From contig NZ_FYDX01000016.1 of the NCBI RefSeq assembly GCF_900187455.1, forward strand, positions 62,001 through 126,000: a stretch of DNA of 64,000 nucleotides, read 5' to 3'. This document shows positions 1 through 9,105 of the stretch, piece after piece. The notes under the pieces were generated by a model that saw only the letters and a list, made by a program, of their open reading frames with translations, ran no database searches and was not told where the DNA came from. The translations under genes and the position numbers were made by a program. Numbering within the stretch: the stretch's first letter is position 1; the number at the start of each line of letters is the position of its first letter. The DNA comes from Pseudomonas sp. Irchel 3E13 (GTDB taxonomy: Bacteria; Pseudomonadota; Gammaproteobacteria; Pseudomonadales; Pseudomonadaceae).

Positions 1-386
1 GCCGTGATCTGATCAACAAGATTCTCGGCAACTCCGACAACCACGGGCGCAACACGGCGATCATTCGTGGCGAGGATGCGCTGCGGCTGGCGCCGATCTA
101 TGACCTCGCGCCCATGGTGATGGACGCCGAAGGCATCACACGAACCACCAAATGGGCTTCGCCTGTGGAGCATATGAGAGAGGTCGGCTGGCGAGCGGCT
201 TGTCAGTTGCTGGAACCGTTGGTGGATCCGCAACAGGCGTTCGAGCGCTTGCGCCAGGATGCTCGTGGTTTGCTGGCGCTGCCGGATCTGCTGGCGGAGT
301 CGGGTTTGCCGAAGGCGGTCATTGATCATCCGCACATCGCTTTGAAAAACCTTGAACAACGCATGAAGGACTGGGAGTTGCTATGA
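1..386 (+). CDS. HipA-family toxin kinase, C-terminal part (5' end outside window)
   Basis: Serine/threonine kinase toxin of the HipA family; E. coli HipA phosphorylates glutamyl-tRNA synthetase. The reading frame is open from base 3 and ends with TGA at 384-386. The visible part contains GNSDNHGRN, matching the HipA catalytic loop (E. coli GATDGHAKN, with catalytic Asp and Mg-binding Asn), followed by PIYDLAP, whose Asp corresponds to the second metal ligand. About 128 residues are present, so roughly two thirds of the protein lies upstream. The stop overlaps the start of the next gene by four bases (ATGA), which indicates translational coupling. The actual target of this homologue cannot be read from the sequence. 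Confidence 0.85.
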   Translation, partial: RDLINKILGNSDNHGRNTAIIRGEDALRLAPIYDLAPMVMDAEGITRTTKWASPVEHMREVGWRAACQLLEPLVDPQQAFERLRQDARGLLALPDLLAESGLPKAVIDHPHIALKNLEQRMKDWELL

Positions 387-661
387 CGGTTTCGATCGAG
401 ATTCGAGGGTTGCTGATCGAAAGCGTAATGGCGGGTATCGCCGATGGCTCACTTGAATTGGGTGCCGCCGTGCGTCGGTTGCGGGTCGAAGTCGCCAAGA
501 TGCAGCAAACCCAGTTCGCGAAGATGTGCAAAATTTCGGTGCGGACCCTGATTCAGATTGAACAGGGGGAAGGGAACCCGACACTCAATTCGCTGAATGC
601 CGTGTTCCGGCCGTTCGGTTTGCAGATGGGGGTCATGAGGCGGCCGGATCGGTTGCGCTGA
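383..661 (+). CDS. HipB-like XRE-family antitoxin/DNA-binding protein
   Basis: Ninety-two residue helix-turn-helix protein of the XRE/Cro type. The HTH lies at about residues 40-78 (TQFAKMCKISVRTL then IEQGEGNPTLNSLNAVFRPFG), after a roughly 35-residue N-terminal extension. It overlaps the upstream hipA-like gene by 4 bp, so it is the probable cognate antitoxin and autoregulator. The order toxin then antitoxin is the reverse of the classical hipB-hipA operon. The function is inferred from family and context. Confidence 0.8.
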   Translation: MTVSIEIRGLLIESVMAGIADGSLELGAAVRRLRVEVAKMQQTQFAKMCKISVRTLIQIEQGEGNPTLNSLNAVFRPFGLQMGVMRRPDRLR

Positions 662-694
662 GTGAGCAGCCAAATCGCTGGCGCACTCACTTTT
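661..694 (+). terminator. imperfect hairpin with T run after the hip genes
   Basis: Bases 661-670 (AGTGAGCAGC) can pair with GCTG at 677-680 and CTCACT at 686-691, leaving a bulge; TTTT follows. It lies between the convergent hipB-like gene and the ABC permease gene. The pairing is imperfect. Confidence 0.35.
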
Positions 695-1514
695 ACCGCT
701 GATACCCCTTCCCGTAATGCCGCTCCAACCGCGCCTGCACCAGTTCCAGGGCAAACGACAGCAGCCAGTAGATCAGCGCCGCGGTGGTGAGCATTTCCAG
801 ATAGCGGTAGCTGGAGCGTCCGTAGGACTGCGCCAGGAACATCACTTCCCACACACCCATCACCGAAATAAGTGACGAGTCTTTCAGCATCGAGATGAAC
901 TGGTTGGCGCCCGGCGGGATGATGGTGCGCATGGCCTGGGGCAGGGTGACGTGCCAGAAGATGGTAGTCGGCCGCATGCCCAACGCCAGTGCCGCCTGGC
1001 GCTGGCCCTGGGCGACGCCGAGGATGCCGGCGCGGAAGATTTCGCTCAGGTAGGCGCCGTAGTTCAGCGACAGGGCGATGATCCCCGCAGTGATCGCGCC
1101 CGGCACCAGGCCAATCTGCGGCAGGCCCAGGTAGAGCAGCATGATCTGGATCAGCAGCGGTGTGCCGCGGAAGAACGAGGTGTAGAAGCTGGCAATGCCC
1201 AGCAACACCGCGCTGTTCGACAGCCGCGCCAACGCGGCGGCGAAGCCCAGCACCACCGAGCAGACCATCGAACACAGGCAGAGGAACAGGGTCAGCGCGG
1301 CGCCTTGCAGGAAGCCGTTCGGGCCGAGTTTGAAGCCGGCCAGATTGGGAAACTTCTCAAGGATGATCGAAAACTTCAGATCAAAACTCAGGAAGAAGCC
1401 CACGAACACCAGCAGCAGGACCAGCCAGGTCAGGTAGAGCCGGGCGCGAAAGCCCGGCAGCGGCAAGCCCGCGCGGGTTTCGACGGGCTTTGGCGGCAGT
1501 TGTTGAGCACTCAT
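693..1514 (-). CDS. polar amino-acid ABC transporter permease (HisM/GlnP type)
   Basis: Inner-membrane permease of a polar amino-acid ABC importer, 273 aa. It has a hydrophobic N-terminal segment after about 25 cytoplasmic residues, further membrane spans, and the EAA loop that contacts the ATPase (around AQGQRQAALALGMRPTTIFW). Its start overlaps the stop of the binding-protein gene by 4 bp (1511-1514), so the two form one operon. No ATPase gene and no second permease lie nearby, so either the permease works as a homodimer with a distant ATPase or the remaining parts are elsewhere. Substrate is unknown; the divergent homocysteine methyltransferase hints at a sulphur amino acid. Confidence 0.9.
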   Translation of the reverse strand: MSAQQLPPKPVETRAGLPLPGFRARLYLTWLVLLLVFVGFFLSFDLKFSIILEKFPNLAGFKLGPNGFLQGAALTLFLCLCSMVCSVVLGFAAALARLSNSAVLLGIASFYTSFFRGTPLLIQIMLLYLGLPQIGLVPGAITAGIIALSLNYGAYLSEIFRAGILGVAQGQRQAALALGMRPTTIFWHVTLPQAMRTIIPPGANQFISMLKDSSLISVMGVWEVMFLAQSYGRSSYRYLEMLTTAALIYWLLSFALELVQARLERHYGKGYQR

Positions 1515-2329
1515 TTACTGATGTCAGCGCCGATCCATTTCTGCGAAATGCGCGTCAGGGTGCCGTCCTGCTTCAGTTGCGCGAAGACATCGCGGACCTT
1601 GGCATCCCATTCTGCATCGCCTTTTTCGATGGCCACCGAGTTCGGCTCTTCATAGAGCGCCGCGCCAGCCAGCTTGAAGCGCTTGTCCTGGTCCAGGCGT
1701 GGCTTGGCGGTGACCAGGTTGGTGAGGATGGCATCCAGGCGCACGCCGGCACCCAGGCCGAGGTCCTGGAAGGCGACGTTATCGGTGTCGTACGGGGCGA
1801 TCTGCACCGCTTCGAAGGGGTACTCAAGCTTGGTGTCTTCGGCGCCTTCGATCACCAGGTTCTTGTTCAGGTAGCTCTCGTAGCTGGAGGCGCTGGTCAG
1901 GCCGACTTTCAGGCCGTCGAGGTCCTTGGCCGAGTGAATGCGTTCGTCCTTGGCGTTGACCACGATCACTGCTGGCGAGGCGTAGTACTCGACCGGGAAG
2001 GCGAACACCTCGGCGCGGGCCTTGCTCGGGGTCATGGAGCAGATGCAGATGTCGTAGCGGCCGCTCCAGCGTCCTGCGGCGATCACGTCCCAGGACGGCG
2101 TTTCCAGGCGCAATTTCACACCCAGCTTGTCAGCCACGGCCTTGGCCACATCGACGTCGAAGCCGTCCAGCTGGTTCTGTTCATTGAGGAAGGAGAACGG
2201 CGGATAGCTTTCCATCAGCACGTTGACCAGCTCTTTGCGGGATTCCACACGGTCCAGGGTGGCACCGGCAAAGGCTTGGGTAGCGGTCAAGGCCAGCAGG
2301 CCCGCGCCTAGCAGAGAAGAAAGTTTCAT
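1511..2329 (-). CDS. periplasmic amino-acid ABC transporter substrate-binding protein
   Basis: Solute-binding protein of the SBP_bac_3 family, 272 aa, secreted to the periplasm. It begins with a typical signal peptide (MKLSSLLGAGLLALTATQAFA) and has family blocks YPPFSFLNEQNQLDGFDVDVAKAVADKLG near residues 40-70. I chose ATG at 2329 over an in-frame GTG at 2338 because GGTGA stands about 8 nt before the ATG, while the GTG has no Shine-Dalgarno. It is first in the operon with the permease and is divergent from the methyltransferase gene across about 100 bp. Confidence 0.9.
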   Translation of the reverse strand: MKLSSLLGAGLLALTATQAFAGATLDRVESRKELVNVLMESYPPFSFLNEQNQLDGFDVDVAKAVADKLGVKLRLETPSWDVIAAGRWSGRYDICICSMTPSKARAEVFAFPVEYYASPAVIVVNAKDERIHSAKDLDGLKVGLTSASSYESYLNKNLVIEGAEDTKLEYPFEAVQIAPYDTDNVAFQDLGLGAGVRLDAILTNLVTAKPRLDQDKRFKLAGAALYEEPNSVAIEKGDAEWDAKVRDVFAQLKQDGTLTRISQKWIGADISK

Positions 2330-2435
2330 AGGAATCACCGGAAAAAGTTGTAAGACAAAGCCTGTGAGGTATTAGATAGTTATAACAATAGCGGCACTAA
2401 TACGTTTTATTTATATCTTTAGAAGCAGGTGTTAT

Positions 2436-3335
2436 ATGGGCGAAAAGGCGTTGGTCATTCTTGATGGCGGCATGGGCCGGGAGCTGCAGCGCCGCGGTGC
2501 GCCGTTCCGGCAACCAGAGTGGTCGGCACTCGCGTTGAGCGAGGCCCCGGAAGCGGTGGTGGCGGTACATCGGGCCTATATCGAGGCGGGCGCTCAGGTC
2601 ATTACCAGCAACAGCTATGCGGTGGTGCCTTTTCATATCGGCGAGGAGCGTTTCAAGGCCGAAGGCCGCGCCCTGGCCAGTACCGCCGGGCAGCTTGCCC
2701 GCGCTGCGGCGGATGCCGGCCCGCAAGCCGTACGGGTGGCCGGGTCGCTGCCGCCGTTGTTCGGCTCTTATCGCCCAGACCTGTATCAGGCTGAACGCGT
2801 CGGCGACGTGCTGACGCCGCTGGTTGAAGGTCTGGCCGACCATGTCGATCTGTGGCTGGCAGAGACCCAGAGCGCTATCGCTGAAGTGCAGGCGATCCGT
2901 GCCGGTCTTCCGCAAGACGGCAAGCCGTTCTGGGTGTCGTTCACGTTGCAGGACGAGGATGTCGATGAGGTGCCGCGTTTGCGCTCCGGCGAGCCGGTGG
3001 TCGATGCGGCCGAGGCCGTTGCGGCCTTGGGCGTGCAGACCCTGCTGTTCAACTGCAGCCAGCCAGAGGTGATCGGCGCCGCCATCGACGACGCCATCGC
3101 CACCTTCAAGCGCCTGGGCGTTGAGATTGCCGTCGGCGCCTACGCCAACGCCTTCCCGCCGCAGCCGAAGGACGCCACCGCCAACGATGGCCTGGATGAG
3201 CTGCGCGAAGACCTCGACCCGCCGGGTTACCTGCACTGGACGCAGGATTGGCGCCAACGCGGCGCCAGCCTGCTGGGCGGATGCTGCGGGATCGGCCCGG
3301 AGCATATCGCCCTGTTGGCCCAGCGTTTGAAGTAA
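2436..3335 (+). CDS. homocysteine S-methyltransferase family protein
   Basis: Zinc-dependent methyltransferase of the MmuM/BHMT family, 299 aa, which transfers methyl groups from S-methylmethionine or a betaine-like donor to homocysteine to give methionine. The three zinc-ligand cysteines are visible: C207 in FNCSQPEV, and C283 and C284 in GGCCGIGPEHI. The N-terminal LILDGG-type motif (VILDGGMG) is also present. The gene is divergent from the amino-acid ABC transporter operon, which suggests a coupled uptake and methyl-donor use module. The methyl donor cannot be determined here. Confidence 0.88.
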   Translation: MGEKALVILDGGMGRELQRRGAPFRQPEWSALALSEAPEAVVAVHRAYIEAGAQVITSNSYAVVPFHIGEERFKAEGRALASTAGQLARAAADAGPQAVRVAGSLPPLFGSYRPDLYQAERVGDVLTPLVEGLADHVDLWLAETQSAIAEVQAIRAGLPQDGKPFWVSFTLQDEDVDEVPRLRSGEPVVDAAEAVAALGVQTLLFNCSQPEVIGAAIDDAIATFKRLGVEIAVGAYANAFPPQPKDATANDGLDELREDLDPPGYLHWTQDWRQRGASLLGGCCGIGPEHIALLAQRLK

Positions 3336-3339
3336 CGCC

Positions 3340-4014
3340 TTACGGCGTGGCGCGGCAGGCTTCCAGCGTTCTGAGTTGACCCTCGGGACGCTGGTTGTCT
3401 TCGCTCAGCCAGCGCTCGAAGCCGGCGGCAATCGCCGGCCACTCGTCATCCAGGATCGAATACCAAGCCGTGTCGCGGTTCTGGTCCTTGACCACCATGT
3501 GCTGACGGAACACCCCCTCGAAGCTGAACCCGAAGCGCTCCGCAGCCCGTCGCGAACGGGCGTTGGCGTTGTTGCACTTCCATTCCAGGCGGCGGTTGCC
3601 CAGTTCGAAGGACAGCTTGCCCAGCAGATAGACCGCTTCCGTGCCCTTGGGCGTGCGCTGCATTGCCGCGCCGAAGGCGATGTGGCCGATCTCGATGCGG
3701 CCGTGCGCCGGGACGATGGACATCAGGCTGAGAATGCCTTGCACTTGTCCGCTGGCCAGATCGACGACGCTATAGAACAGCGGGTCGCGGCTGCTGGCGT
3801 TGTCTTCCAGCCAGCGGTCGAACGGCGCGCGCTCGCTGAAGGGACCATAAGGCAGGTAGTCCCACAGCAGGCCATCGGCACCCGGCCCCTGGAGCACTTG
3901 CCAGAGATCATCGCCGTGCCGGCGCGGGTCGAGTTTCTCCAGGCGGATGAAGCGGCCGGTCAATGGCTCCGGGTGCGGTTCCGTGGCGGGTTTCCAGTTC
4001 AGATTCGTACTCAT
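3340..4014 (-). CDS. GNAT acetyltransferase, RimJ/RimL type
   Basis: A 224-residue acetyltransferase of the ribosomal-protein N-acetyltransferase-like subgroup. Motifs include IEIGHIAFGAAMQRTPKGTEA (beta4 and the acetyl-CoA loop) and LEWKCNNANARSRRAAERFGF, typical of the RimL group. The open frame extends 41 residues further upstream into the neighbouring gene, but MSTNLNWKPATEP at 4014 is the plausible start. Likely substrates are small amines or protein N-termini. It is co-directional with a second GNAT gene and a PaiB-like gene. Confidence 0.85.
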   Translation of the reverse strand: MSTNLNWKPATEPHPEPLTGRFIRLEKLDPRRHGDDLWQVLQGPGADGLLWDYLPYGPFSERAPFDRWLEDNASSRDPLFYSVVDLASGQVQGILSLMSIVPAHGRIEIGHIAFGAAMQRTPKGTEAVYLLGKLSFELGNRRLEWKCNNANARSRRAAERFGFSFEGVFRQHMVVKDQNRDTAWYSILDDEWPAIAAGFERWLSEDNQRPEGQLRTLEACRATP

Positions 4015-4028
4015 GGGAAGGCTCCGTC

Positions 4029-4475
4029 TTACAGCGGCTTGCGGAACTGGATGAAGCCCGGACGCTCGGCGACCTGCTCGTACAGGGAAATGGCCGTGGC
4101 GTTGGTTTCGTGGGTCAGCCAATGCACCTTGGCGCAACCGGCTTCGCGGGCGACATCGTAGACGTGCTCGATCAACTCGCGGCCGACGCCCTTGCCGCGC
4201 TGGCTGCCGTCAACGTAGAGGTCCTGCAGGTAGCAGGAGTTTTCCACAGACCAGTTGGAGCGGTGGTAGATCCAGTTGACCATGCCCACCGCCTTGCCAT
4301 CGACCCAGGCCAGTGCCGAGTTGGTGGTTTCGGCCGGGTCGAGCAGGCGCTGCCAGGTCACTTGGCTGACGTCGTCGGGCAGGCGGGTTTCATAGAAATG
4401 CAGGTATGCCTGCCACAGTGGCAGCCAGGCAGCGTGATCGGCGGCGGTAACCGGACGGATCTGAACGGTAGACAT
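4029..4475 (-). CDS. GNAT-family N-acetyltransferase
   Basis: Compact 148-residue GNAT protein. The acetyl-CoA loop is seen as LYVDGSQRGKGVGRELIEHV (the R/Q-x-x-G-x-G motif), followed by VHWLTHETNATAISLYEQV, the usual motif B. It sits between the RimL-like gene and the PaiB-like gene, all on the minus strand with short gaps of about 14 bp, consistent with one transcript. Substrate unknown. Confidence 0.88.
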   Translation of the reverse strand: MSTVQIRPVTAADHAAWLPLWQAYLHFYETRLPDDVSQVTWQRLLDPAETTNSALAWVDGKAVGMVNWIYHRSNWSVENSCYLQDLYVDGSQRGKGVGRELIEHVYDVAREAGCAKVHWLTHETNATAISLYEQVAERPGFIQFRKPL

Positions 4476-4488
4476 GTGGCGCGTTCCT

Positions 4489-5118
4489 TCAAGGTTGCTG
4501 CATCAGCGCAGCGAGTTGGTTGTCCAGTGGGTCGGGGCTGGCGGCCAGGCCGTCGCGCACGCCGTCGTGGTCGAGGGTCGAACGGTTCTGGCTAAGCTTG
4601 CGGTTGCTCTGCAGGCGCGCGATGGGCACCGCGAAACCGACGATGGCCTTGAGCATGCCTTGCAGGTAATCGGCCGGGGCGTCGTCCACCGACCAGGGAC
4701 GCTCGCGGCCCTGCTCATGGCGGTCGCTCAGGCGCCGGACGATATCCAGCAGCGGTTCGGCTTCATGGTAGACGCGGGGCGTGCCCCAGGCGTGCACCGC
4801 TGTGTAGTTCCAGGTCGGGACGGTCCGCGGGTCCTCGGCCTTGCTCGGGTAGAAGCCCGGGCTGACATAGGCGTCGGCGCCGGGAAACACCACCAGCACC
4901 TCGGCCCCGCGCTCCAGTTCCTGCCATTGCCGGTTGCCCCGGGCCAGGTGCCCGTACAGCGTGCCATTGGGGCCTTCATCGGGATTCAGCAGCAGCGGCA
5001 CATGGCTGGCTTGCAGGCCCTGCTCGCCCTGGGTGATCAGTACCGCCAGGCGGGTGTTCTCAATGTGCTGGAGCTGGCGTTGCAGGTCGTCATCTTTGAA
5101 GGCGCTGGGTGAGAACAT
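4489..5118 (-). CDS. PaiB-type FMN-binding protein
   Basis: A 209-residue protein of the FMN-binding PaiB/split-barrel family (named from Bacillus PaiB, a negative regulator of protease and sporulation genes). It carries LITQGEQGLQASHVPLLLN, GHLARGNRQWQ and VPTWNYTAVHAWG, all characteristic of the family. It is first in a minus-strand run followed by two GNAT acetyltransferases; Bacillus PaiA is also a GNAT protein, so the association is conserved. It is divergent from a MocR-type regulator that probably controls the cluster. Confidence 0.85.
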   Translation of the reverse strand: MFSPSAFKDDDLQRQLQHIENTRLAVLITQGEQGLQASHVPLLLNPDEGPNGTLYGHLARGNRQWQELERGAEVLVVFPGADAYVSPGFYPSKAEDPRTVPTWNYTAVHAWGTPRVYHEAEPLLDIVRRLSDRHEQGRERPWSVDDAPADYLQGMLKAIVGFAVPIARLQSNRKLSQNRSTLDHDGVRDGLAASPDPLDNQLAALMQQP

Positions 5119-5159
5119 GACAAAGTTTCCTTGGCGAATGGACTCATCCTAGGCAGGCT

Positions 5160-5206
5160 ATTGGTCTAGTGTAAGAGCCATTTCAGGCTAATTTCCTGGG
5201 TCCAAT
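5160..5206. promoter_or_regulatory. candidate MocR operator between paiB-like and mocR-like genes
   Basis: In the 91-bp divergent gap, ATTGGTC (5160-5166) and GTCCAAT (5200-5206) form a near-perfect inverted pair with centres 40 bp apart. MocR regulators commonly autoregulate and control a divergent gene from paired sites in the shared promoter region. The assignment rests on position and symmetry only. Confidence 0.35.
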
Positions 5207-5209
5207 AAC

Positions 5210-6739
5210 ATGGTAGAGCCTTCCGTTTCCTTGCCGTTCGATCCCACCGGGATCGTTCTTGACCGCCGCCAGGGCCTTAGCCGGCAGCTTTATCAGGCAT
5301 TGCGCGCGCGTGTGCTCGATGGACGTCTTGGTAGCGGTGCCCGGCTACCGGCCAGCCGCGACATGGCAGCGATTCTTGGTTTGTCGCGAAACAGCGTGGT
5401 GCGCGCCTACGACCAACTGTATGCCGAGGGTTTCATCGAAAGTCGGGTGGGAGACGGAACCTATGTCAGCCACCTGCCAAAGTTGTCCACAAAAGTATCC
5501 ACAAGGTTATCCCGGGGTTTATCAACAGCCTTATCCACAATTCCCCCGGAAAATACTGGTGATTCGTCCAGTAAAGTTATCCACACGGATGCGCTTTTTC
5601 GTCTGGAAAATCATCATTTGCCCACGCCGCGCAGCGGTCCGCCGCGGGCTTTCCGGGTCGGTGTGCCAGCGTTCGACCTGTTCCCGTTCGAGGTCTGGGC
5701 CAAGTTGCAGACGGGTTTCTGGCGAAATCCCGATGCGGCCGGTCTCGGTTACGGTGATCCGGCAGGTGAACCGATGCTTCGCGAACTGATTGCCGCTTAT
5801 TTGCGTCGATCGCGGGGTCTTTCCTGCACGCCTGAACAAATTGTGATCACCACCGGCGCACAGCAGGCCATCAGCCTTTGTGCACAGTTGCTGTTGGAGC
5901 CTGGGGCGGGGGTCGCTGTGGAAAACCCGGGCTATCGCGCCGCCGCCTGTGCCTTCGCCCTGACCGGCGCGACGATGCACGGCGTGGCTGTGGATAACGA
6001 AGGGCTCGACTGCAACGCATTGGCCGCCTTGAGTGATTGCCGCTTGGCCTACGTCACGCCTTCACACCAATACCCCACGGGCGTGGTGATGAGCCTGGCC
6101 CGACGCCTGGAACTGCTGGCCTGGGCCGAGCGCAACGAGCGCTGGATTGTCGAGGACGACTACGACGGCGAATACCGCTACAGCGGCGCGCCATTGGCAC
6201 CGCTGGCGGCGCTCGATCGTAGCGGGCGGGTGTTGTACGTCGGCACCTTCAGCAAGGTGGCTTTTCCGGCCCTGCGTCTGGGCTATCTGGTGCTGCCGCG
6301 GCAATTGGTGGAGCCGTTTTCCCGGTGTCGGGCGTTGATGGTGCGGCATTCGGAAGTCGGCACGCAGACGGTGATGGCGCAGTTCATGGCCCAAGGGCAT
6401 TTCCAGCGGCACATCCGGCGCATGCGGCGGGCGGCGCTGAGCCGGCGTAATGCCTTGCAGGCCGGTTGGCCTGTGGATATTCCGGGCGTGGGTGGGTTGC
6501 CGGAAATGGTTGCGGGGCTGCACGTCAAAGTGGATGTGGATAACTTCGAGCGGGAGCAGTGGCTGGTGGAGCGAGCGCTTGAGGCGGGTGTGGAGATCAA
6601 TCCGCTGAGTGACTACTGGCTACCGGGGACGCCCGCGTCTGTGGATAAGAGCGCCGGGCTGGTGTTGGGGTTTGCGGCGGTGGGGGAGGCGGGGATTGCG
6701 CAGGCGTTGGGGGTGTTGAGGAAGGTTTGGAAGGGGTGA
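5210..6739 (+). CDS. MocR/GabR-type transcriptional regulator (GntR HTH fused to aminotransferase domain)
   Basis: A 509-residue PLP-dependent regulator. A winged HTH of the GntR type occupies about residues 15-85 (RLPASRDMAAILGLSRNSVV). A linker covers about 88-140, and a fold-type I aminotransferase-like domain follows, with EDDYDGEYRY and the PLP lysine K349 in GTFSKVAFPALR. The linker contains five tetrapeptide units (LSTK, VSTR, LSRG, LSTA, LSTI; residues 92-111) encoded by a 12-bp tandem repeat resembling DnaA boxes. It is divergent from the PaiB/GNAT run, its likely target. Effector unknown. Confidence 0.9.
   Translation: MVEPSVSLPFDPTGIVLDRRQGLSRQLYQALRARVLDGRLGSGARLPASRDMAAILGLSRNSVVRAYDQLYAEGFIESRVGDGTYVSHLPKLSTKVSTRLSRGLSTALSTIPPENTGDSSSKVIHTDALFRLENHHLPTPRSGPPRAFRVGVPAFDLFPFEVWAKLQTGFWRNPDAAGLGYGDPAGEPMLRELIAAYLRRSRGLSCTPEQIVITTGAQQAISLCAQLLLEPGAGVAVENPGYRAAACAFALTGATMHGVAVDNEGLDCNALAALSDCRLAYVTPSHQYPTGVVMSLARRLELLAWAERNERWIVEDDYDGEYRYSGAPLAPLAALDRSGRVLYVGTFSKVAFPALRLGYLVLPRQLVEPFSRCRALMVRHSEVGTQTVMAQFMAQGHFQRHIRRMRRAALSRRNALQAGWPVDIPGVGGLPEMVAGLHVKVDVDNFEREQWLVERALEAGVEINPLSDYWLPGTPASVDKSAGLVLGFAAVGEAGIAQALGVLRKVWKG
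5483..5585 (+). repeat. 12-bp tandem repeat of DnaA-box-like units inside the mocR-like gene
   Basis: Five units start exactly 12 bp apart at 5483, 5495, 5507, 5519 and 5531. Their first nine bases read TTGTCCACA, GTATCCACA, TTATCCCGG, TTATCAACA and TTATCCACA. A further perfect TTATCCACA lies at 5577-5585. The consensus DnaA box is TTATCCACA. The units are in the codon frame of the gene and encode an L/V-S-T-x repeat. All face the same direction. Whether DnaA binds them is unknown. Confidence 0.8.
5989..6648 (-). repeat. three further perfect DnaA boxes on the opposite strand
   Basis: TGTGGATAA, the reverse complement of the DnaA box TTATCCACA, occurs at 5989-5997, 6535-6543 and 6640-6648 within the same gene; a one-mismatch copy (TGTGGATAT) is near 6472. 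Together with the plus-strand copies this gives five perfect boxes in about 1.1 kb. Confidence 0.6.
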
Positions 6740-6756
6740 GCGTTTTTTGGGGCGCA

Positions 6757-6799
6757 TCGCGAGCAAGCTCGCTCCTACAGGGGGCGAGCTTGCTCGGGA
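6757..6799. repeat. REP-type inverted repeat (fluorescens-group)
   Basis: A unit with the core GCGAGCAAGCTCGCTCCTAC (6759-6778) is followed by the inverted partial copy GCGAGCTTGCTCGGGA (6784-6799), forming a small REP doublet between the convergent mocR-like gene and the polyamine-binding-protein gene. Such extragenic palindromes are abundant in P. fluorescens genomes and can also act as transcription attenuators. Confidence 0.8.
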
Positions 6800-6808
6800 T
6801 AATTACAC

Positions 6809-7908
6809 TCAGGTCCCCGCTTTGATCTTGGTCCAGGCCCGCGTCCGTGCCCGCTCCGCGTCACGGCCCAGCGGCTGCAAGGTATACAGCTTGGTCATCG
6901 CCTCCGCCGTCGGGTACAGGTTCGGGTTGTTGCGGATCGCCGGGGCGACCAGTTCGGTAGCGTCCTTGTTCGGGTTCGGATAGCCGACGAAATCGCTGAT
7001 CGGCGCAATCACCTTCGGTTGCAGGAGGTAGTTGATAAAGGTGTAGGCATCTTCCGGGTTGGCCGCGCCTTTGGGGATGGCCAGCATGTCGAACCAGATC
7101 GGCGCGCCTTCTTTCGGCAGGCGCATGTCCACCACCACACCGTTCTTCGCTTCGGTGGCGCGGTTGGCAGCCTGGGAGAAGCTGCCGGAGTAGCCCACCG
7201 CCACGCAGATGTCGCCGTTGGCGATGTCGGCCATGTATTTGGACGAGTGGAAATAGGTGATGGATGGACGAATCTTCATCATCAATTCTTCGGCTTTCTT
7301 GTAGTCCGCCGGTTTGCTGCTGTTAGGCGGCAAGCCCAGGTATTGCAGGGCCAGCGGCATGATTTCCGACGGCGAATCGAGCAGCGCCACGCCGCACTGC
7401 TTGAGTTTGGAGAGGTTCTCTTCCTTGAAGATCAGGTCCCAACTGTCCACCGGCGCATTCTCGCCCAGTGCCGCCTTGACCTTGGCCGGGTTGAAGCCGA
7501 TCAGCACGGTGCCGTACATGTAGGGCACGGCGAACTTGTTGCCGGGGTCGTTGGCCTCGATCAGCTTCATCAGCGCCGGGTCCAGGTGCTGCCAGTTTGG
7601 CAGCTTGCTGCGGTCCAGCGGCTGGAACACGCCGGCCTCGATCTGCTTGGCCAGGAACACGTTGGAAGGCACCACCACGTCGTAACCGGAGTTTCCGGTC
7701 AGCAGTTTGGCTTCCAGCGCCTCGTTGGTGTCGAAGATGTCGTAGATCAGCTTGACCTGGGCGTCCTTCTGGAAATCCGTCAGGGTTTGCGGAGTGATGT
7801 AGTCGAACCAGTTGTAGACCCGCAGGGTGCGCTGTTCGGCGACAGCCTGGAGGCTGCCGGCGAGCAGGGTGGTACAGAGCAGGGGGGCGAGCAGTCGTTT
7901 TAATCGAG

Positions 7909-7912
<4 letters not shown>
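6809..7912 (-). CDS. periplasmic polyamine-binding protein (PotF/SpuD type)
   Basis: Solute-binding protein of the putrescine/spermidine ABC importer family, 367 aa. It starts with a signal peptide (MTRLKRLLAPLLCTTLLAG, cleaved after QAVA). Family blocks follow: LRVYNWFDYITPQTL, VVVPSNVFLAKQIEAGVFQPLDRSKLPNW and the C-terminal YPNPNKDATELV. The start overlaps the stop of the acetylpolyamine aminohydrolase gene by 4 bp, so the protein is co-translated with an enzyme that deacetylates polyamines. The same pairing is known from P. aeruginosa (PA1409/PA1410). No permease or ATPase is adjacent. It may bind acetylated polyamines, which is an inference from the operon. Confidence 0.9.
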
Positions 7913-8955
<1,043 letters not shown>

Positions 8956-9105
8956 GTTGTTGTTCTCCGGTCACTGGCGTATCGGTCCATTGTTGATGGC
9001 GGCCCGGTGAAGCAGAACGGCGCAAACGGCCAAAAGGGGATCGATATGGCCACGACGAGTGTCCGGATTTGGCCCCTGGATGGTGCACGCCTTGACGCTA
9101 TGAGC

